A DNA stretch of 30,332 nt, from the NCBI GenBank assembly GCA_905221605.1, contig CAJNDS010001173.1, forward strand, positions 1 to 30,332, written 5' to 3'. A model generated the notes under the pieces. It was not told where the DNA came from. It worked only from the letters and a program-made list of their open reading frames with translations, and did not search any database. The stretch comes from Symbiodinium natans. Taxonomy: Eukaryota > Sar > Dinophyceae > Suessiales > Symbiodiniaceae. A program made the position numbers and the translations under genes. Positions 8,603 to 16,854 of the stretch are shown one piece after another. Within the stretch, counting starts at the first letter, position 1. Each line of letters opens with the position of its first letter.

Positions 8603-8848
8603 ATGGCGCGGTCGTTGACGCGCGATCAGCTCAATGATTTTCGGGTGTGGCTTCACTCTTTGAATATGGATTCCCTCATGAAGGTGGCTGAGGTATTGGA
8701 CGACCTCATGGCAGACCGTGAGATGCGGCAACAGGAGGCTGTTGCGGCTCGCCAGTCTCAGTGGCAGTTTGTGAACCCTGCACCTGCCTTAGAGCAACCG
8801 AGTGAAGCTGCCTCGTCAAGCTCTCAGAGACAGCCAGAAACTTCTTGA
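8603..8848 (+). CDS. Small helical ORF in the A2 segment
   Basis: This encodes 81 residues. Residues 1-50 are predicted helical with many charged residues (for example VAEVLDDLMADREMRQQEA), and the tail is rich in Ser, Gln and Pro. No family was recognised. The first ATG of the frame is used; an upstream TTG at 8537 is ignored. It sits about 375 bp after the CACAAC motif, comparable to the 305 bp in element 2, where a 90-residue coiled-coil ORF occupies the same place directly before the recombinase. The two small proteins do not align clearly, so equivalence rests on position. A complete copy would be expected at the real left end of the element. It could be a short leader protein or part of a longer spliced product. 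Confidence 0.4.
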   Translation: MARSLTRDQLNDFRVWLHSLNMDSLMKVAEVLDDLMADREMRQQEAVAARQSQWQFVNPAPALEQPSEAASSSSQRQPETS

Positions 8849-8943
8849 ACTGTCGTTCTGAACCACATGGATATCCTGTTCAGGCCGTCACACTTAGGCC
8901 GAACTTGTGAGAGACCGTGAGTTAGCCGTAGTCTCCTCTCGCA

Positions 8944-9181
8944 GGGGAAAGGAGCCCTGTGTCTCACAGGACATTTCGAGACTCAACAACAGTCTTGGGT
9001 CTTACAGGAGGGATCGAGATCCAACTAGCCGTGCTCGGTACTGTTTCCCCACAACGTGAAAAGATTCGAACGAGAGCAAGTGATGTGAGCAGAATGCATG
9101 TTGCTTGATGAAGATTGTGTCATGCTTGAAGTGCTCAAACACGACATGACATTTCATAACAAGCACGGTTTTGAACAATAA
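8944..9181 (+). repeat. Direct repeat B2 of YR retrotransposon 1 (238 bp)
   Basis: Identical to 7876-8113 over all 238 bp. It ends at the element's right boundary; the next base begins FNIP-repeat sequence (CGGCTTTGCTTGGCATTTTG). No target-site duplication can be tested because the left end is not identified. The absence of divergence implies recent insertion or gene conversion. Confidence 0.9.
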
Positions 9182-9320
9182 CGGCTTTGCTTGGCATTTT
9201 GCAGTCCTTCAGCTTCGGAGGCTCGTTCAACCAGAGCTTCAAGAGTATGGCCTTCCTGGCAGTTTGCAGTCTTTGTGCTTCGGGTATACCTTCGACCAGA
9301 GCTGGGAAACTGTGACTTTG
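9182..9320 (+). repeat. FNIP-type repeat array, left fragment
   Basis: About two 66-bp units translate to phrases like LPGSLQSLCFGYTFDQSWETVTL, the same repeat as in 14465-16720. The YR element ends on its left and the LINE begins on its right. Joining 9320 to 14024 restores an uninterrupted repeat unit, so this is the displaced left part of the main array. Confidence 0.8.
9306..9320 (+). repeat. Target-site duplication, left copy (LINE)
   Basis: GAAACTGTGACTTTG occurs here and again at 14009-14023, flanking the LINE exactly. Fifteen bases is a normal length for target-primed reverse transcription. Confidence 0.88.
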
Positions 9321-9337
9321 AAAGAACCCCTTGCAAA

Positions 9338-12300
9338 ATGGGCTCAGGCGCTCTGTCAATTGCTGAACAGACCCCGAAACCTGAGAAAAGCGAGGGTGGA
9401 ACCACGCAAGCTCGTAACCAGAGCTTCTGTAGCATGTACTCAGGAACGAAACGAAAAGCTGAGTCTCAAAATGGTGAGAAGCATCTCAAGCCCGGTAAAA
9501 AGCTTCCCCCTGTGCCCAAATTCCACAATGACCCTAGGATCAAAACTGGAGAAAAAGACGGTGTTCATGTCTTTCTGTGGAGATGCCCGATTTGTGCTGC
9601 CGAAAAGAAGGGTCCCTGGAAAAACATTTGCACCATGAGATGGTATCATTGGAAAACTCACCACAAACATGTCCCGTATGAACAATTCCTTATAAAGCCC
9701 CGAGGAGCGCCGATCCCTGCTCCGTCTGCACTGCTGCCTAAGGATCAGAGGGCATTTGACTGTCCGTGCTGTGACGTTGGACTTCCAGCTCTGGAAACGA
9801 CGCACATGATGACCAAAGCCATTTCCAAGCATAGGAGAGAATGTCATCCCAAAATCAAGACGTCTAAATGGATGTCGTTGATGTGTTCGGCTAGGTTTAA
9901 AGGCAAAAAGCAACCGCATGTTAGTGCTGCTGCGACTAAAAGGCATGACAAAGCCAGAAAAAAGAGGTTCAAAACACACAAACCGGTTGAGCTTGACCTT
10001 TCTGACCAATACGACAACATGCCAAAAGGTGAAAGCCGACAGTGGTGGTGTAGTGAATGCCTTCAAGTTCTTGCTGGGTATGGTACCAACTACAACAGAA
10101 AGCTCCTCACGTGTGCCCAGGCAAAAAAGGACCCCAGAGGCCCCCGTAGAGTCAAGCTTGCGTGGAAACTTGTGCTTGAACGAGACCATGAACACAAACT
10201 TCAAGGAGCTGTCAGTAAATGGGTTCGCTCCATTGTCAGTTCTAGAAAAGATAGCTCTGGTAGCAAAGAGCCCCAACACAACAAGGCCCATGCTACTTTC
10301 AAAAAGAAAAAGCTGGTCTGGGATGGAATCGAGCCGCTCCCTGGCCCTTCTCATACGAGGCGCGTGAATACCGCTACAGCCAACACCTTAATATGGACGA
10401 TCAATGTTGGAGGAGCCCGTGGAGCCTGGCACGTGGTTAACCACTTGCTTGATGGTGGACCTCCCATCCTTCTCCTTCAAGAAGTTGCTTTACCCAAAGA
10501 AGAGGCCGTGGGATACTCTGCGGCGGCCTTAAAAAAGGGGTATCACTGCTACTATTCAGGCTGCGTGCAAACCAGTCGTCGACCTCATGGAGGCTCCCTG
10601 GTCTTGGTAAAAAAGGGTTTCAAGTCGTCCCCGGCTTGGAACTTTGTTTCCACTGAAGGTGCTGTGCAAGCGGTATGGATCAGTGGAACTCTTGTGTGCT
10701 CTGTTTATCTGGCACCAGTTCCGGGTAATTGGCAAGTTGCTGACGAGACTGCTGCCACGTTGTTGTCACTCCCGCAAGAACAGCAATGGATATTGGGGGG
10801 GGATTTCAATTGCCTTCCTAGTGTTAACCCATTTCACTCAAACCTCGTCGGAGTTTGCTGTGAAATCCAGAGTCCCGATGGGCCCACGAGATGGTCGAGC
10901 GATAGGTGTATCGACTACTTCTGCAGTAACCAGAGGCTTACCCAGGTTTGCACCCTTGCCCACAAAGTGTCGGATCACAAAATTGTCTCTGCGTCTTGGC
11001 AAAAGCGCTTGAAACATACTGAGGATTTCGTGGTTCAGACCCCGCCAGTGTTGCCAAAATGTTCTGACGAGCAACAGGACAGCTTCACTAAGGCCGTTGA
11101 TGAGGCATGGAGTGAAGAGAGTTCAGCCCTCCCCTGCGATGGAAGCGTGGACCTTAAGTGGGAAGCCCTTAACAAAGCCCTCTACAAAACACTGCTCAGT
11201 GCCCATGAAAAGTGTAACAACGACCAAGGTCAGAACTTGCGTCTTAGGAAATTTGCTAAAGGCAAACCGACCAAACCTGTTGTCAAGCGTAGGCATGTTG
11301 CTCACAGACCACCTGCTGGGCATTTCACTTCGTTTCAACAACGGGCCATTCGAAACCTGCTGGGAAGAATGATGGAATATAGGCAAAGGCACAGCTCCGA
11401 ACAAAGCTCTATCTCTTCTAGGCACCAAACCCAGAAACTTTGGGAAAAAATCATCAGGGCTCCTGACTATGACCAACATTCGAGCCTCACGGAAAACATC
11501 CAAAAACTCGAAAAGAAGCTTGAGCAATGTGTTCAAGAAGAAAACAGTAACAGATTGCAAAGGTGGCGAGCTAGGACTGCTGAGGACCACCATGCCTTCC
11601 GGTGGTTGCGTAAACAAGCTACTGAAACTACCCATGCCATTGCAATGTCCAAGGATGACACGGTTGCTGATAGTGTGCTGATGGCGCTTCGCAAGCTCCA
11701 ATCCTTTTGGAAAAAGGTGTGGGACAGACCTCAGCTTGACAGGCAAGCCGTCTGGAATGAAATGGTCAGGCACTTACCCCCAGCTGTCCACTCGAGACGA
11801 TGGGCTCCTGTTACCGGACAGGACCTCAAGCGTGCCGCCTTGAACTGCAAAGGCTCTGCTGCTGGCCTAGATGGCTGGACTACCGAAGAGCTATTGCACT
11901 TCTCAGACAAGATGTGGCAGGAACTTGCCCAGTTCTACCTGGAATGCGAAAACTGTAGTCGTGTACCGGAAGCTTGGAGACAAATCCGTCAAGTTCACCT
12001 AGGGAAGGGTAAACCTAGAGAGTCGAACGGTAGCATGCTTGCTGCTAACCTCAGACCCATATCGGTCACCAGCTTGATTTGGCGTGTTTGCTGCAAAGCC
12101 AGATATGGACACAAAGACACCCAGGCTTGGCTTAAGCATGCTATGCCTAACTACGTGTATGGAGGAATACCTGGTAGGGGGACTCAGGATGCTATAGGCC
12201 CGCTGCTCTACCAAACCCATAGGTATTGGTACGTTGGGACGTTAGACCTTGAAAAGGCGTTCGACCATGCTGACCCTAAGTTGGCTACCGCTGTCATGAA

Positions 12301-13705
12301 ACACTGCGGTCTTGATCCCCGAATTGCTGACATGTTGTGTCACAATTGGACCAATCAGTGTAGATGGCTTCAGCTGCTTGATCAAACGATCCCCGAAAGC
12401 ACTTCAGTCAACAACTCTCTTCCACAGGGAGATTCTTGGTCGATGGCAGCCATGAGTTTCCTTTTGTTGCCTGCAGCAAGGAATATCCAGGCCAGCAGCC
12501 CTGGAGTGCAGCAAACTATCTTTGCAGACGATAGAAGCTTTGCCTGTAAGACCGCGACGCAGCTTGCTACCGTCTCTAGGAAGTGGGGAGCTTGGATGCA
12601 GTATCTTGGTCTCCGTGAAAATAAAGTTAAGGCGCAATACTTTCACCCAACTATCAGGGGCCGAAGGGCTTTGGTTTCAGTGGGCCTTCCTCCACAAACC
12701 ATCAGTGATTCCATCCAGGTCCTTGGATTCACTTTTCAAGGGGCTCAAGCTAGCAAGGCTGGTGACCACGAAAAAAAGCGTCTCAGGGAGGCAAAGGATA
12801 GGGCTCGCAAGTGCCGCTGTCTTCCTGGCTCCCTGGACAGAAAAATCCGAATTGCTCAGTACAGTGCTGTCCCCAAAATCATGTGGGGTTGGATTTGCAG
12901 GAGGCCCTCCTTGTCCGATGTGCAACCATGGGAGGCTGTTTGCAAGGTGCTTCTTAAAACACCCAAAACTGCCAGTGTTCATTTGGCTAAGATCCTCAAA
13001 GGACACAGATGGGATGTCAGGTTCATGGCCACTTGTGAAGTCATGTCTGTTATGCATAGGTTCGTCAGGACCTCCGGTACGGTGCTTGAGCCCTGGAGAC
13101 GTGCCAAGTCGGGGTGGGTTGGTGCCTTACGTCGTGGCATGCGTGACATGGGTTGGTCTGAAACTCTTCGACCCTGGTCATGGAAACACGTCCCTCTCAA
13201 TGCCAATATCTCGCTGCTGGATGGTGAAAGGGGCTGGACGCGTAACTTACCTCAAATTCAGCATATCCTTCGTGAATCCTGGAGGCACACCTGTTTTGGC
13301 AAGTGGCTTAACCAGGGTAGGATCGACTCTGGGAGGTGTCGGGGCATCGTCTATGATCCAAAACGCCTCAAGCTTCTGCAGAAGAAGCAGCTCAGTTCAC
13401 ATGAGTTTGCTGTGCTCTCTGGAGCATCTGTTTCCCCTGCCAAATTCAAAGTGATGAATCCCAGAAGTGTGTTAGGGTGTCCGTACTGTGGTTGCCCGCC
13501 GGAGCAAGCGACCTGGGACCACTGTACATGGGAATGTCGAATGGCCCCTCGGCCTCCTGGAATAACAGCTGCATCTTGCGGTGATGCTCTGCTGTCGCGG
13601 CTTGGTTGGCCCACGGCCAGACGTGGAGCCGACTCTCATGACAGCAAGGTGCTGTCTTGGCTGGCCGAAGTTCGTGCGACGACACTTAGGATCCGCAGGC
13701 CGTAG
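9338..13705 (+). CDS. LINE ORF: zinc fingers, AP-like endonuclease, reverse transcriptase
   Basis: ATG 9338 is chosen because upstream codons belong to the host FNIP repeat and the target-site duplication. The 1455-residue product has, in order: a basic N-terminus with C2H2-like fingers (CPIC...H..H near 9584-9676, CPCC...H..ECH near 9760-9850); a 2A-like DGIEPLPGP motif at 10322-10348; an endonuclease/exonuclease/phosphatase domain (about 10388-11005) with GGDFN at 10796-10810 and SDHK at 10970-10981; a reverse transcriptase (about 11860-12700) with LRPIS, LDLEKAFDHAD, LPQGDSW and FADD at 12521-12532; and a C-terminal CPYC...H..WEC finger at 13478-13537. This order is typical of single-ORF LINEs that nick target DNA and prime from it. 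No RNase H was seen. The frame is intact, so the protein may be functional. Confidence 0.92.
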   Translation: MGSGALSIAEQTPKPEKSEGGTTQARNQSFCSMYSGTKRKAESQNGEKHLKPGKKLPPVPKFHNDPRIKTGEKDGVHVFLWRCPICAAEKKGPWKNICTMRWYHWKTHHKHVPYEQFLIKPRGAPIPAPSALLPKDQRAFDCPCCDVGLPALETTHMMTKAISKHRRECHPKIKTSKWMSLMCSARFKGKKQPHVSAAATKRHDKARKKRFKTHKPVELDLSDQYDNMPKGESRQWWCSECLQVLAGYGTNYNRKLLTCAQAKKDPRGPRRVKLAWKLVLERDHEHKLQGAVSKWVRSIVSSRKDSSGSKEPQHNKAHATFKKKKLVWDGIEPLPGPSHTRRVNTATANTLIWTINVGGARGAWHVVNHLLDGGPPILLLQEVALPKEEAVGYSAAALKKGYHCYYSGCVQTSRRPHGGSLVLVKKGFKSSPAWNFVSTEGAVQAVWISGTLVCSVYLAPVPGNWQVADETAATLLSLPQEQQWILGGDFNCLPSVNPFHSNLVGVCCEIQSPDGPTRWSSDRCIDYFCSNQRLTQVCTLAHKVSDHKIVSASWQKRLKHTEDFVVQTPPVLPKCSDEQQDSFTKAVDEAWSEESSALPCDGSVDLKWEALNKALYKTLLSAHEKCNNDQGQNLRLRKFAKGKPTKPVVKRRHVAHRPPAGHFTSFQQRAIRNLLGRMMEYRQRHSSEQSSISSRHQTQKLWEKIIRAPDYDQHSSLTENIQKLEKKLEQCVQEENSNRLQRWRARTAEDHHAFRWLRKQATETTHAIAMSKDDTVADSVLMALRKLQSFWKKVWDRPQLDRQAVWNEMVRHLPPAVHSRRWAPVTGQDLKRAALNCKGSAAGLDGWTTEELLHFSDKMWQELAQFYLECENCSRVPEAWRQIRQVHLGKGKPRESNGSMLAANLRPISVTSLIWRVCCKARYGHKDTQAWLKHAMPNYVYGGIPGRGTQDAIGPLLYQTHRYWYVGTLDLEKAFDHADPKLATAVMKHCGLDPRIADMLCHNWTNQCRWLQLLDQTIPESTSVNNSLPQGDSWSMAAMSFLLLPAARNIQASSPGVQQTIFADDRSFACKTATQLATVSRKWGAWMQYLGLRENKVKAQYFHPTIRGRRALVSVGLPPQTISDSIQVLGFTFQGAQASKAGDHEKKRLREAKDRARKCRCLPGSLDRKIRIAQYSAVPKIMWGWICRRPSLSDVQPWEAVCKVLLKTPKTASVHLAKILKGHRWDVRFMATCEVMSVMHRFVRTSGTVLEPWRRAKSGWVGALRRGMRDMGWSETLRPWSWKHVPLNANISLLDGERGWTRNLPQIQHILRESWRHTCFGKWLNQGRIDSGRCRGIVYDPKRLKLLQKKQLSSHEFAVLSGASVSPAKFKVMNPRSVLGCPYCGCPPEQATWDHCTWECRMAPRPPGITAASCGDALLSRLGWPTARRGADSHDSKVLSWLAEVRATTLRIRRP

Positions 13706-14008
13706 AAACCTGCTTGTTGATGCTGAGGCATGCCCGATGGGCTTCAAGACATGGGCTCTTGAGCATTTTGCTCCGCCCTTGTTTCCTTCTTTTCAGGTCA
13801 GGGCTTTTTGTGGCTTTGTCCCCTTGTTGTCCCTGCCCAAACTCAATCACCTGATTTGTTGACTCAACTAAGGACGCTCTCGTCTCACCAACAGCTAAGG
13901 ACATGGCCTTGCTTTCTTTCTTTCCCTTGTTGGCGCCTTTGGCGCCTTCGCCGGGCATGGCCCGTTTCCTCGTGGATTCGGTCTACGTCCTCGTCTACAG
14001 ATTCTTTT
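13706..14008 (+). other. 3' untranslated region of the LINE
   Basis: This 303-bp stretch lies between the ORF stop and the right target-site duplication. It contains CTTTCTTTCTTTC, two close copies of GTCTAC, and ends in ATTCTTTT. No further ORF is convincing. Confidence 0.7.
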
Positions 14009-14023
14009 GAAACTGTGACTTTG
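14009..14023 (+). repeat. Target-site duplication, right copy (LINE)
   Basis: Identical to 9306-9320 (GAAACTGTGACTTTG). The host repeat resumes directly after it with CATGGCAGTTTACA. Confidence 0.88.
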
Positions 14024-14028
14024 CATGG

Positions 14029-14037
14029 CAGTTTACA
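14029..14037 (+). repeat. Short duplication, left copy (418-bp insertion)
   Basis: CAGTTTACA here is repeated at 14456-14464. Removing 14038-14464 restores a normal FNIP unit (CAGTTTACAGTCCTTGAGC). Confidence 0.7.
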
Positions 14038-14108
14038 CGAGCTGTTTTTTTTTCACAACGGGCTGAATTTGTCGCTTTTTCCCTATGGTTTAGCCCATTT
14101 TTTTTTTG

Positions 14109-14146
14109 AACCCTGAACCCTAAATCCTAACCCCTAAACCCTTAAA
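14109..14146 (+). repeat. Interstitial telomere-like tract
   Basis: Five degenerate units of the form AACCCT(A/G)AA are seen, for example CCCTGAACCCTAAATCC and CCCCTAAACCC. The complement, TTTAGGG, is the plant-type telomere repeat, also used by dinoflagellates. It lies inside the 418-bp insertion. Confidence 0.75.
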
Positions 14147-14189
14147 ATAGCCGAAAGCCAACCCTTTGTGTCCTTGTATGTTGCTTTCA

Positions 14190-14307
14190 AGATGACTACG
14201 AAAGTGTTTTGAGGCGCCACTCTATACGTTGAACCCAAAGCCAAGCCTCCTCTCCTTATAATATCGCTGGTTTCGAGATGATTTCTAAAGAGTTTTGAGG
14301 CGCCACT
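14190..14307 (+). repeat. 32-bp imperfect direct repeat, two copies
   Basis: 14190-14221 and 14276-14307 both run AGATGA...AAAG.GTTTTGAGGCGCCACT, 86 bp apart with about five mismatches. The shared block ends in GTTTTGAGGCGCCACT. Its function is unknown. Confidence 0.7.
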
Positions 14308-14455
14308 GTGCACATTTCTGATTGCTCCCTCAGGTTCAACCTGTTGTGCACGTTCGATGCGGTTTTGGCTTGTTGTACCTGTTTTCGTTACTGTCCCTCA
14401 AGGTTTCAAAAACGGGGTTTCCACCGGGTAGCCCAAAGTCTTTCACGCAACCGGC

Positions 14456-14464
14456 CAGTTTACA
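14456..14464 (+). repeat. Short duplication, right copy (418-bp insertion)
   Basis: CAGTTTACA matches 14029-14037; the FNIP repeat continues at 14465 with GTCCTTGAGCTTCGG. Confidence 0.7.
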
Positions 14465-15420
14465 GTCCTTGAGCTTCGGACAGTCTTTCACAGTCTTTCA
14501 TCCAGAGCTTGGCGAATGTGGCTTTGCCTGACAGTTCGCAGTCCTTGAGCATCGGCTCTTCGTTCAACTGGAGCTTAGAGAATGTGGCCTTGCCTGGCAG
14601 TCTGCAGTCCTTGACTTTCAGAGGTGCTTTCAACCAGAGTTTGGGGCAACCAGAGCTTGGAGAATGTGGCTTGGCTGAGCAATTTACAGTCCTTGAGCTT
14701 CGTATTCTTTCAAACAGCGCTTGAAAAATGTGGCTCTGCCTGGCAGTCTGCAATCCTTGAGCTTCGGGGCATTTTTACCTGACATTTTGCAGTCCCTGAG
14801 CTTCGGTGATTTATTCAACCATAGCTTGTCGAATATGGTCTTGCTTGGCAGTGTGCAGTCCTTGGCCCTTCGGGGTTAGTTTCAAGGGAAGGTGGCCTTG
14901 CTTGGCAGTTTGCAGTCCTTGAGCTTCGGATGTTTGTGCAACCAGGGCTTGGAGAATGTGGCTTTCCTGGCAGTTTGCAGTCCTCGTGCTTCGGGTATTC
15001 GTTCAACCTGAGCTTGGAGAATGTGACTTTGCTTGGCATTTTGCAGTCCCTGAGCTTCGGACAGTCTTTCACAGTCTTTCAACCAGAGCTTGGCGATTGT
15101 GGCCTTGGCCTGACAACTTGCAGTCCTGGAGCTTCGGATATTCGTTCAACTAGAGCTTACAGAATGTGGCCTTGCCTGGCAGTCTGCAGTCCTTGAATTT
15201 CGGAGGCGCTTTCAACCAGAGTTTGAGGCTACCAGAGCTTGAAGATTTTGGTCTTGCTTGGCAGCTTACAGTCGTTGAGCTTTGTACTCGTTCAACCAGA
15301 GCTTGGAAAATGTGGCTCTGCCTGGCGGTTTGCAATCCTTGAGCTTCCGGGAGTCTTTCAACTAGAGCTTCATGAAAGTGGCCTTGCCTGGCAGTCTGCA
15401 GTCCTTGCGCTTCGGATGGA
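14465..15420 (+). repeat. FNIP-type 66-bp tandem repeats, subfamily A
   Basis: About 14 diverged units follow the pattern TTCAACCAGAGCTTGG...TTGCCTGGCAGT.TGCAGTCCTTGAGCTTCGG. Translation gives FNQSLENVALPGSLQSLSFG, the 22-residue FNIP (LRR-like) repeat known from Dictyostelium and giant viruses. The frame shifts repeatedly, and some units lack a few bases or hold short duplications such as CAGTCTTTCACAGTCTTTC. No single ORF crosses it, so it is probably decayed coding sequence or a spreading satellite. Confidence 0.85.
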
Positions 15421-16055
15421 CGGAGGCGCAACTAGAGCCTCACTTTCTGGCTTTTGCCGGGTGCTTCTACCAGAGCTTGGAGAGGCTCCAGCTCCCGAAT
15501 GCACTGCGGACGTTGCCCTTCTCTTTCCACCAGAGCGTGAAGGGGATGCAGCTCCCCGCACGCTCCAGACGTTGGCGTTGGGGATCAATTTTAATCAGAA
15601 CTTGCATGGTTTTCAGCCCCCCCAGCACGCTGCAGCCGTTGACCCTTGGAGACGTCTTCAGCCAGAGCTTGGAGGGGATCCAGCTGCCCAGCGCATTGCC
15701 GACATTGAATTTTGGACATGAGTTCAACCAGAGCTTGGAGGAGATTCATTTCCCCTGCGCCCTGCAGACGTTGACCTTGGGAGGTGGTTTCAACCAGGGC
15801 TTGGAGGGGATCCAGTTCCCTAGCCCTGCAGACTCTGCTCTTTCACCTTTGCTTCAACCACAGCTTGAGGGGACCAAGTTCCCCGGCGCACAGACATGGG
15901 CTTTTGGAAGCGCATTCAACAAGAGCTTGGACGAGACTCTGCTCCCCAGCACCCTGCAGGCATTGTCATTTGGACACCATTTCAATCAACGCGTGGTGGG
16001 GATTTGGTTTCCCAGCTCACTGCAGATATTGACCTTCGGACGTCGTTTAAACTAG
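15372..16055 (+). pseudogene. FNIP-repeat protein fragment, longest open stretch of the array
   Basis: This frame stays open for 227 codons and holds the best conserved protein repeats, for example FNQSLEEIHFPCALQTLTLG and FNKSLDETLLPSTLQALSFG. It spans the junction between repeat subfamilies A and B. FNIP repeats form LRR-like solenoids used in protein binding; a host protein of this type once encoded here is the simple explanation. No credible start, promoter or complete domain boundary is visible, and repeats continue outside the frame in both directions with frameshifts. It could instead be one exon of a spliced gene. Function cannot be stated. Confidence 0.5.
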
Positions 16056-16720
16056 AGCTTGCGGGGCATCCAGCTGCCCAGCGCACTGCAACGACCTTTG
16101 GGAGGTGATTTCAGTCAAAACTTGATTGGGTCCGGCTCCCTAGCGCACTACAGACATTGTCCTTTAAACGCCAGTCCAACCGGAGCTTGAAGGGCATCCA
16201 GCTCACCAGCGCACTACAGACTTGATCTTTGGCTGGGTTTTCCATCAGAGCTGCAGGGGATCCATTTTTCCTAGCACCCTGAAGACGTTGACCTTTGGAC
16301 ATGACCTCAACCAGAGCTTGGAGGGGATCCAGCTCCCCAGCGCGCTGCAGGCATTGACCTTCGGACGCCCTTTCAACCAGAGAGCTTGAAGGGGATCCAG
16401 CTCCCCAGCACGTTGGAGACGTTTGGCGTTTGGGAGCCAGTTTAATTAGAACTTGCTTGCAGCATTGGATCCAGCTCCCCAGCGCGCTGCAGACATTGAC
16501 ACCTTCAACAAGAGCTGGGAGTGGGGCCAGCCCCTCAGCGCATTGCAGACATGGGACTTTGGGCGCGAATCCAACCAGAGCCTGGAAGGGATCCTGTTCC
16601 CCAGCACCGGGCAGACACATTGACCTTTGAAGATGGCTTCAACCACAGCTTGGAGGGAATCTATCTCCCTAGCGCCCTGCGGACATTGCTCCTGGGCCTT
16701 TGCTTCTGCCAGAGCTTGCA
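15421..16720 (+). repeat. FNIP-type 66-bp tandem repeats, subfamily B
   Basis: About 19 units are GC-richer than subfamily A: GAGCTTGGAGGGGATCCAGCTCCCCAGCGC.CTGCAGAC.TTGACCTT. Translation gives FNQSLEGIQLPSALQTLTFG. The switch from ENVALPGSLQ to EGIQLPSALQ is abrupt near 15460, which implies two separate amplification histories. Units after 16060 change frame often. Confidence 0.85.
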
Positions 16721-16854
16721 GGGAGCGTTGTCGTGCGAGCGATGTGCACAGGTACCTTCGTGGGGAACCACGTTCATGGGTTCGCACATCTTACTTGCCT
16801 GATTTATCTGCCTCACGCTTCTGCCCAAAGTGCGTTGCCTGCAGCACTGTCGCA

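Larger units (their letters stand above)
8114..8943 (+). repeat. A2 segment between the direct repeats: second copy of the element's 5' region
   Basis: This 830-bp AT-rich segment carries AGCTTTATT at 8145, a 7-bp hairpin at 8165-8182 (ACAACAT/ATGTTGT), TTTTTTCACAAC at 8221-8232 and a small ORF at 8603-8848. The 5' region of element 2 has the same order: AGCTTTATT at 25051, a hairpin, TTTTTCACAAC at 25129 and a small ORF at 25439. This identifies the segment as 5'-end sequence placed between B1 and B2. A matching A1 copy is not present in the window. Nothing else is recognised in 8233-8602. Confidence 0.6.
1455..9181 (+). mobile_element. YR (DIRS/Ngaro-like) retrotransposon 1
   Basis: Three long intact ORFs lie in the order tyrosine recombinase (1455-3176), Gag (3322-4611) and Pol (4612-7857). 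They are followed by two identical 238-bp direct repeats around an 830-bp segment, a B1-A2-B2 arrangement as in split-direct-repeat YR retroelements. The right end is sharp: position 9182 onward is FNIP-repeat sequence. The left end is not resolved. A first copy of the 830-bp segment (A1) is expected but absent from 1-1454, so either it lies left of the window or the element is 5' rearranged. Intact ORFs and identical repeats suggest recent mobility. No long terminal repeats flanking the coding part and no integrase of the retroviral type were seen. Confidence 0.8.
9321..14008 (+). mobile_element. Non-LTR retrotransposon (LINE) inserted into the FNIP array
   Basis: The 4688-bp element is bounded by a 15-bp target-site duplication (9306-9320 and 14009-14023). 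It has a 17-bp leader, one 1455-residue ORF with endonuclease and reverse transcriptase, and a 303-bp 3' region ending in ATTCTTTT with no long poly(A). The very short leader may mean slight 5' truncation. The intact ORF and perfect duplication suggest a recent insertion. Confidence 0.9.
14038..14455 (+). mobile_element. 418-bp insertion with telomere-like sequence
   Basis: The segment interrupts the FNIP array and is flanked by a 9-bp duplication. It holds TTTTTCACAACGGG (14049-14062, also at 25129-25142 in element 2), a degenerate telomeric tract (14109-14146) and a 32-bp imperfect direct repeat. No terminal inverted repeats and no ORF of note were seen. It could be a non-autonomous transposon, a fragment of a YR element, or filler from double-strand-break repair. 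Confidence 0.65.

Noticed and set aside
9191-9337. Extension of the LINE protein by 49 residues upstream of its ATG.
   Set aside because: These codons are host FNIP repeat and target-site duplication, open by chance, and the first codon is TTG.
9440-10354. 304-codon minus-strand frame inside the LINE.
   Set aside because: Shadow of the zinc-finger and endonuclease coding region with no recognisable domain.
14038-14455. A chromosome end or terminal telomere.
   Set aside because: The telomere-like tract is only about 38 bp, degenerate, and flanked on both sides by the same FNIP array.
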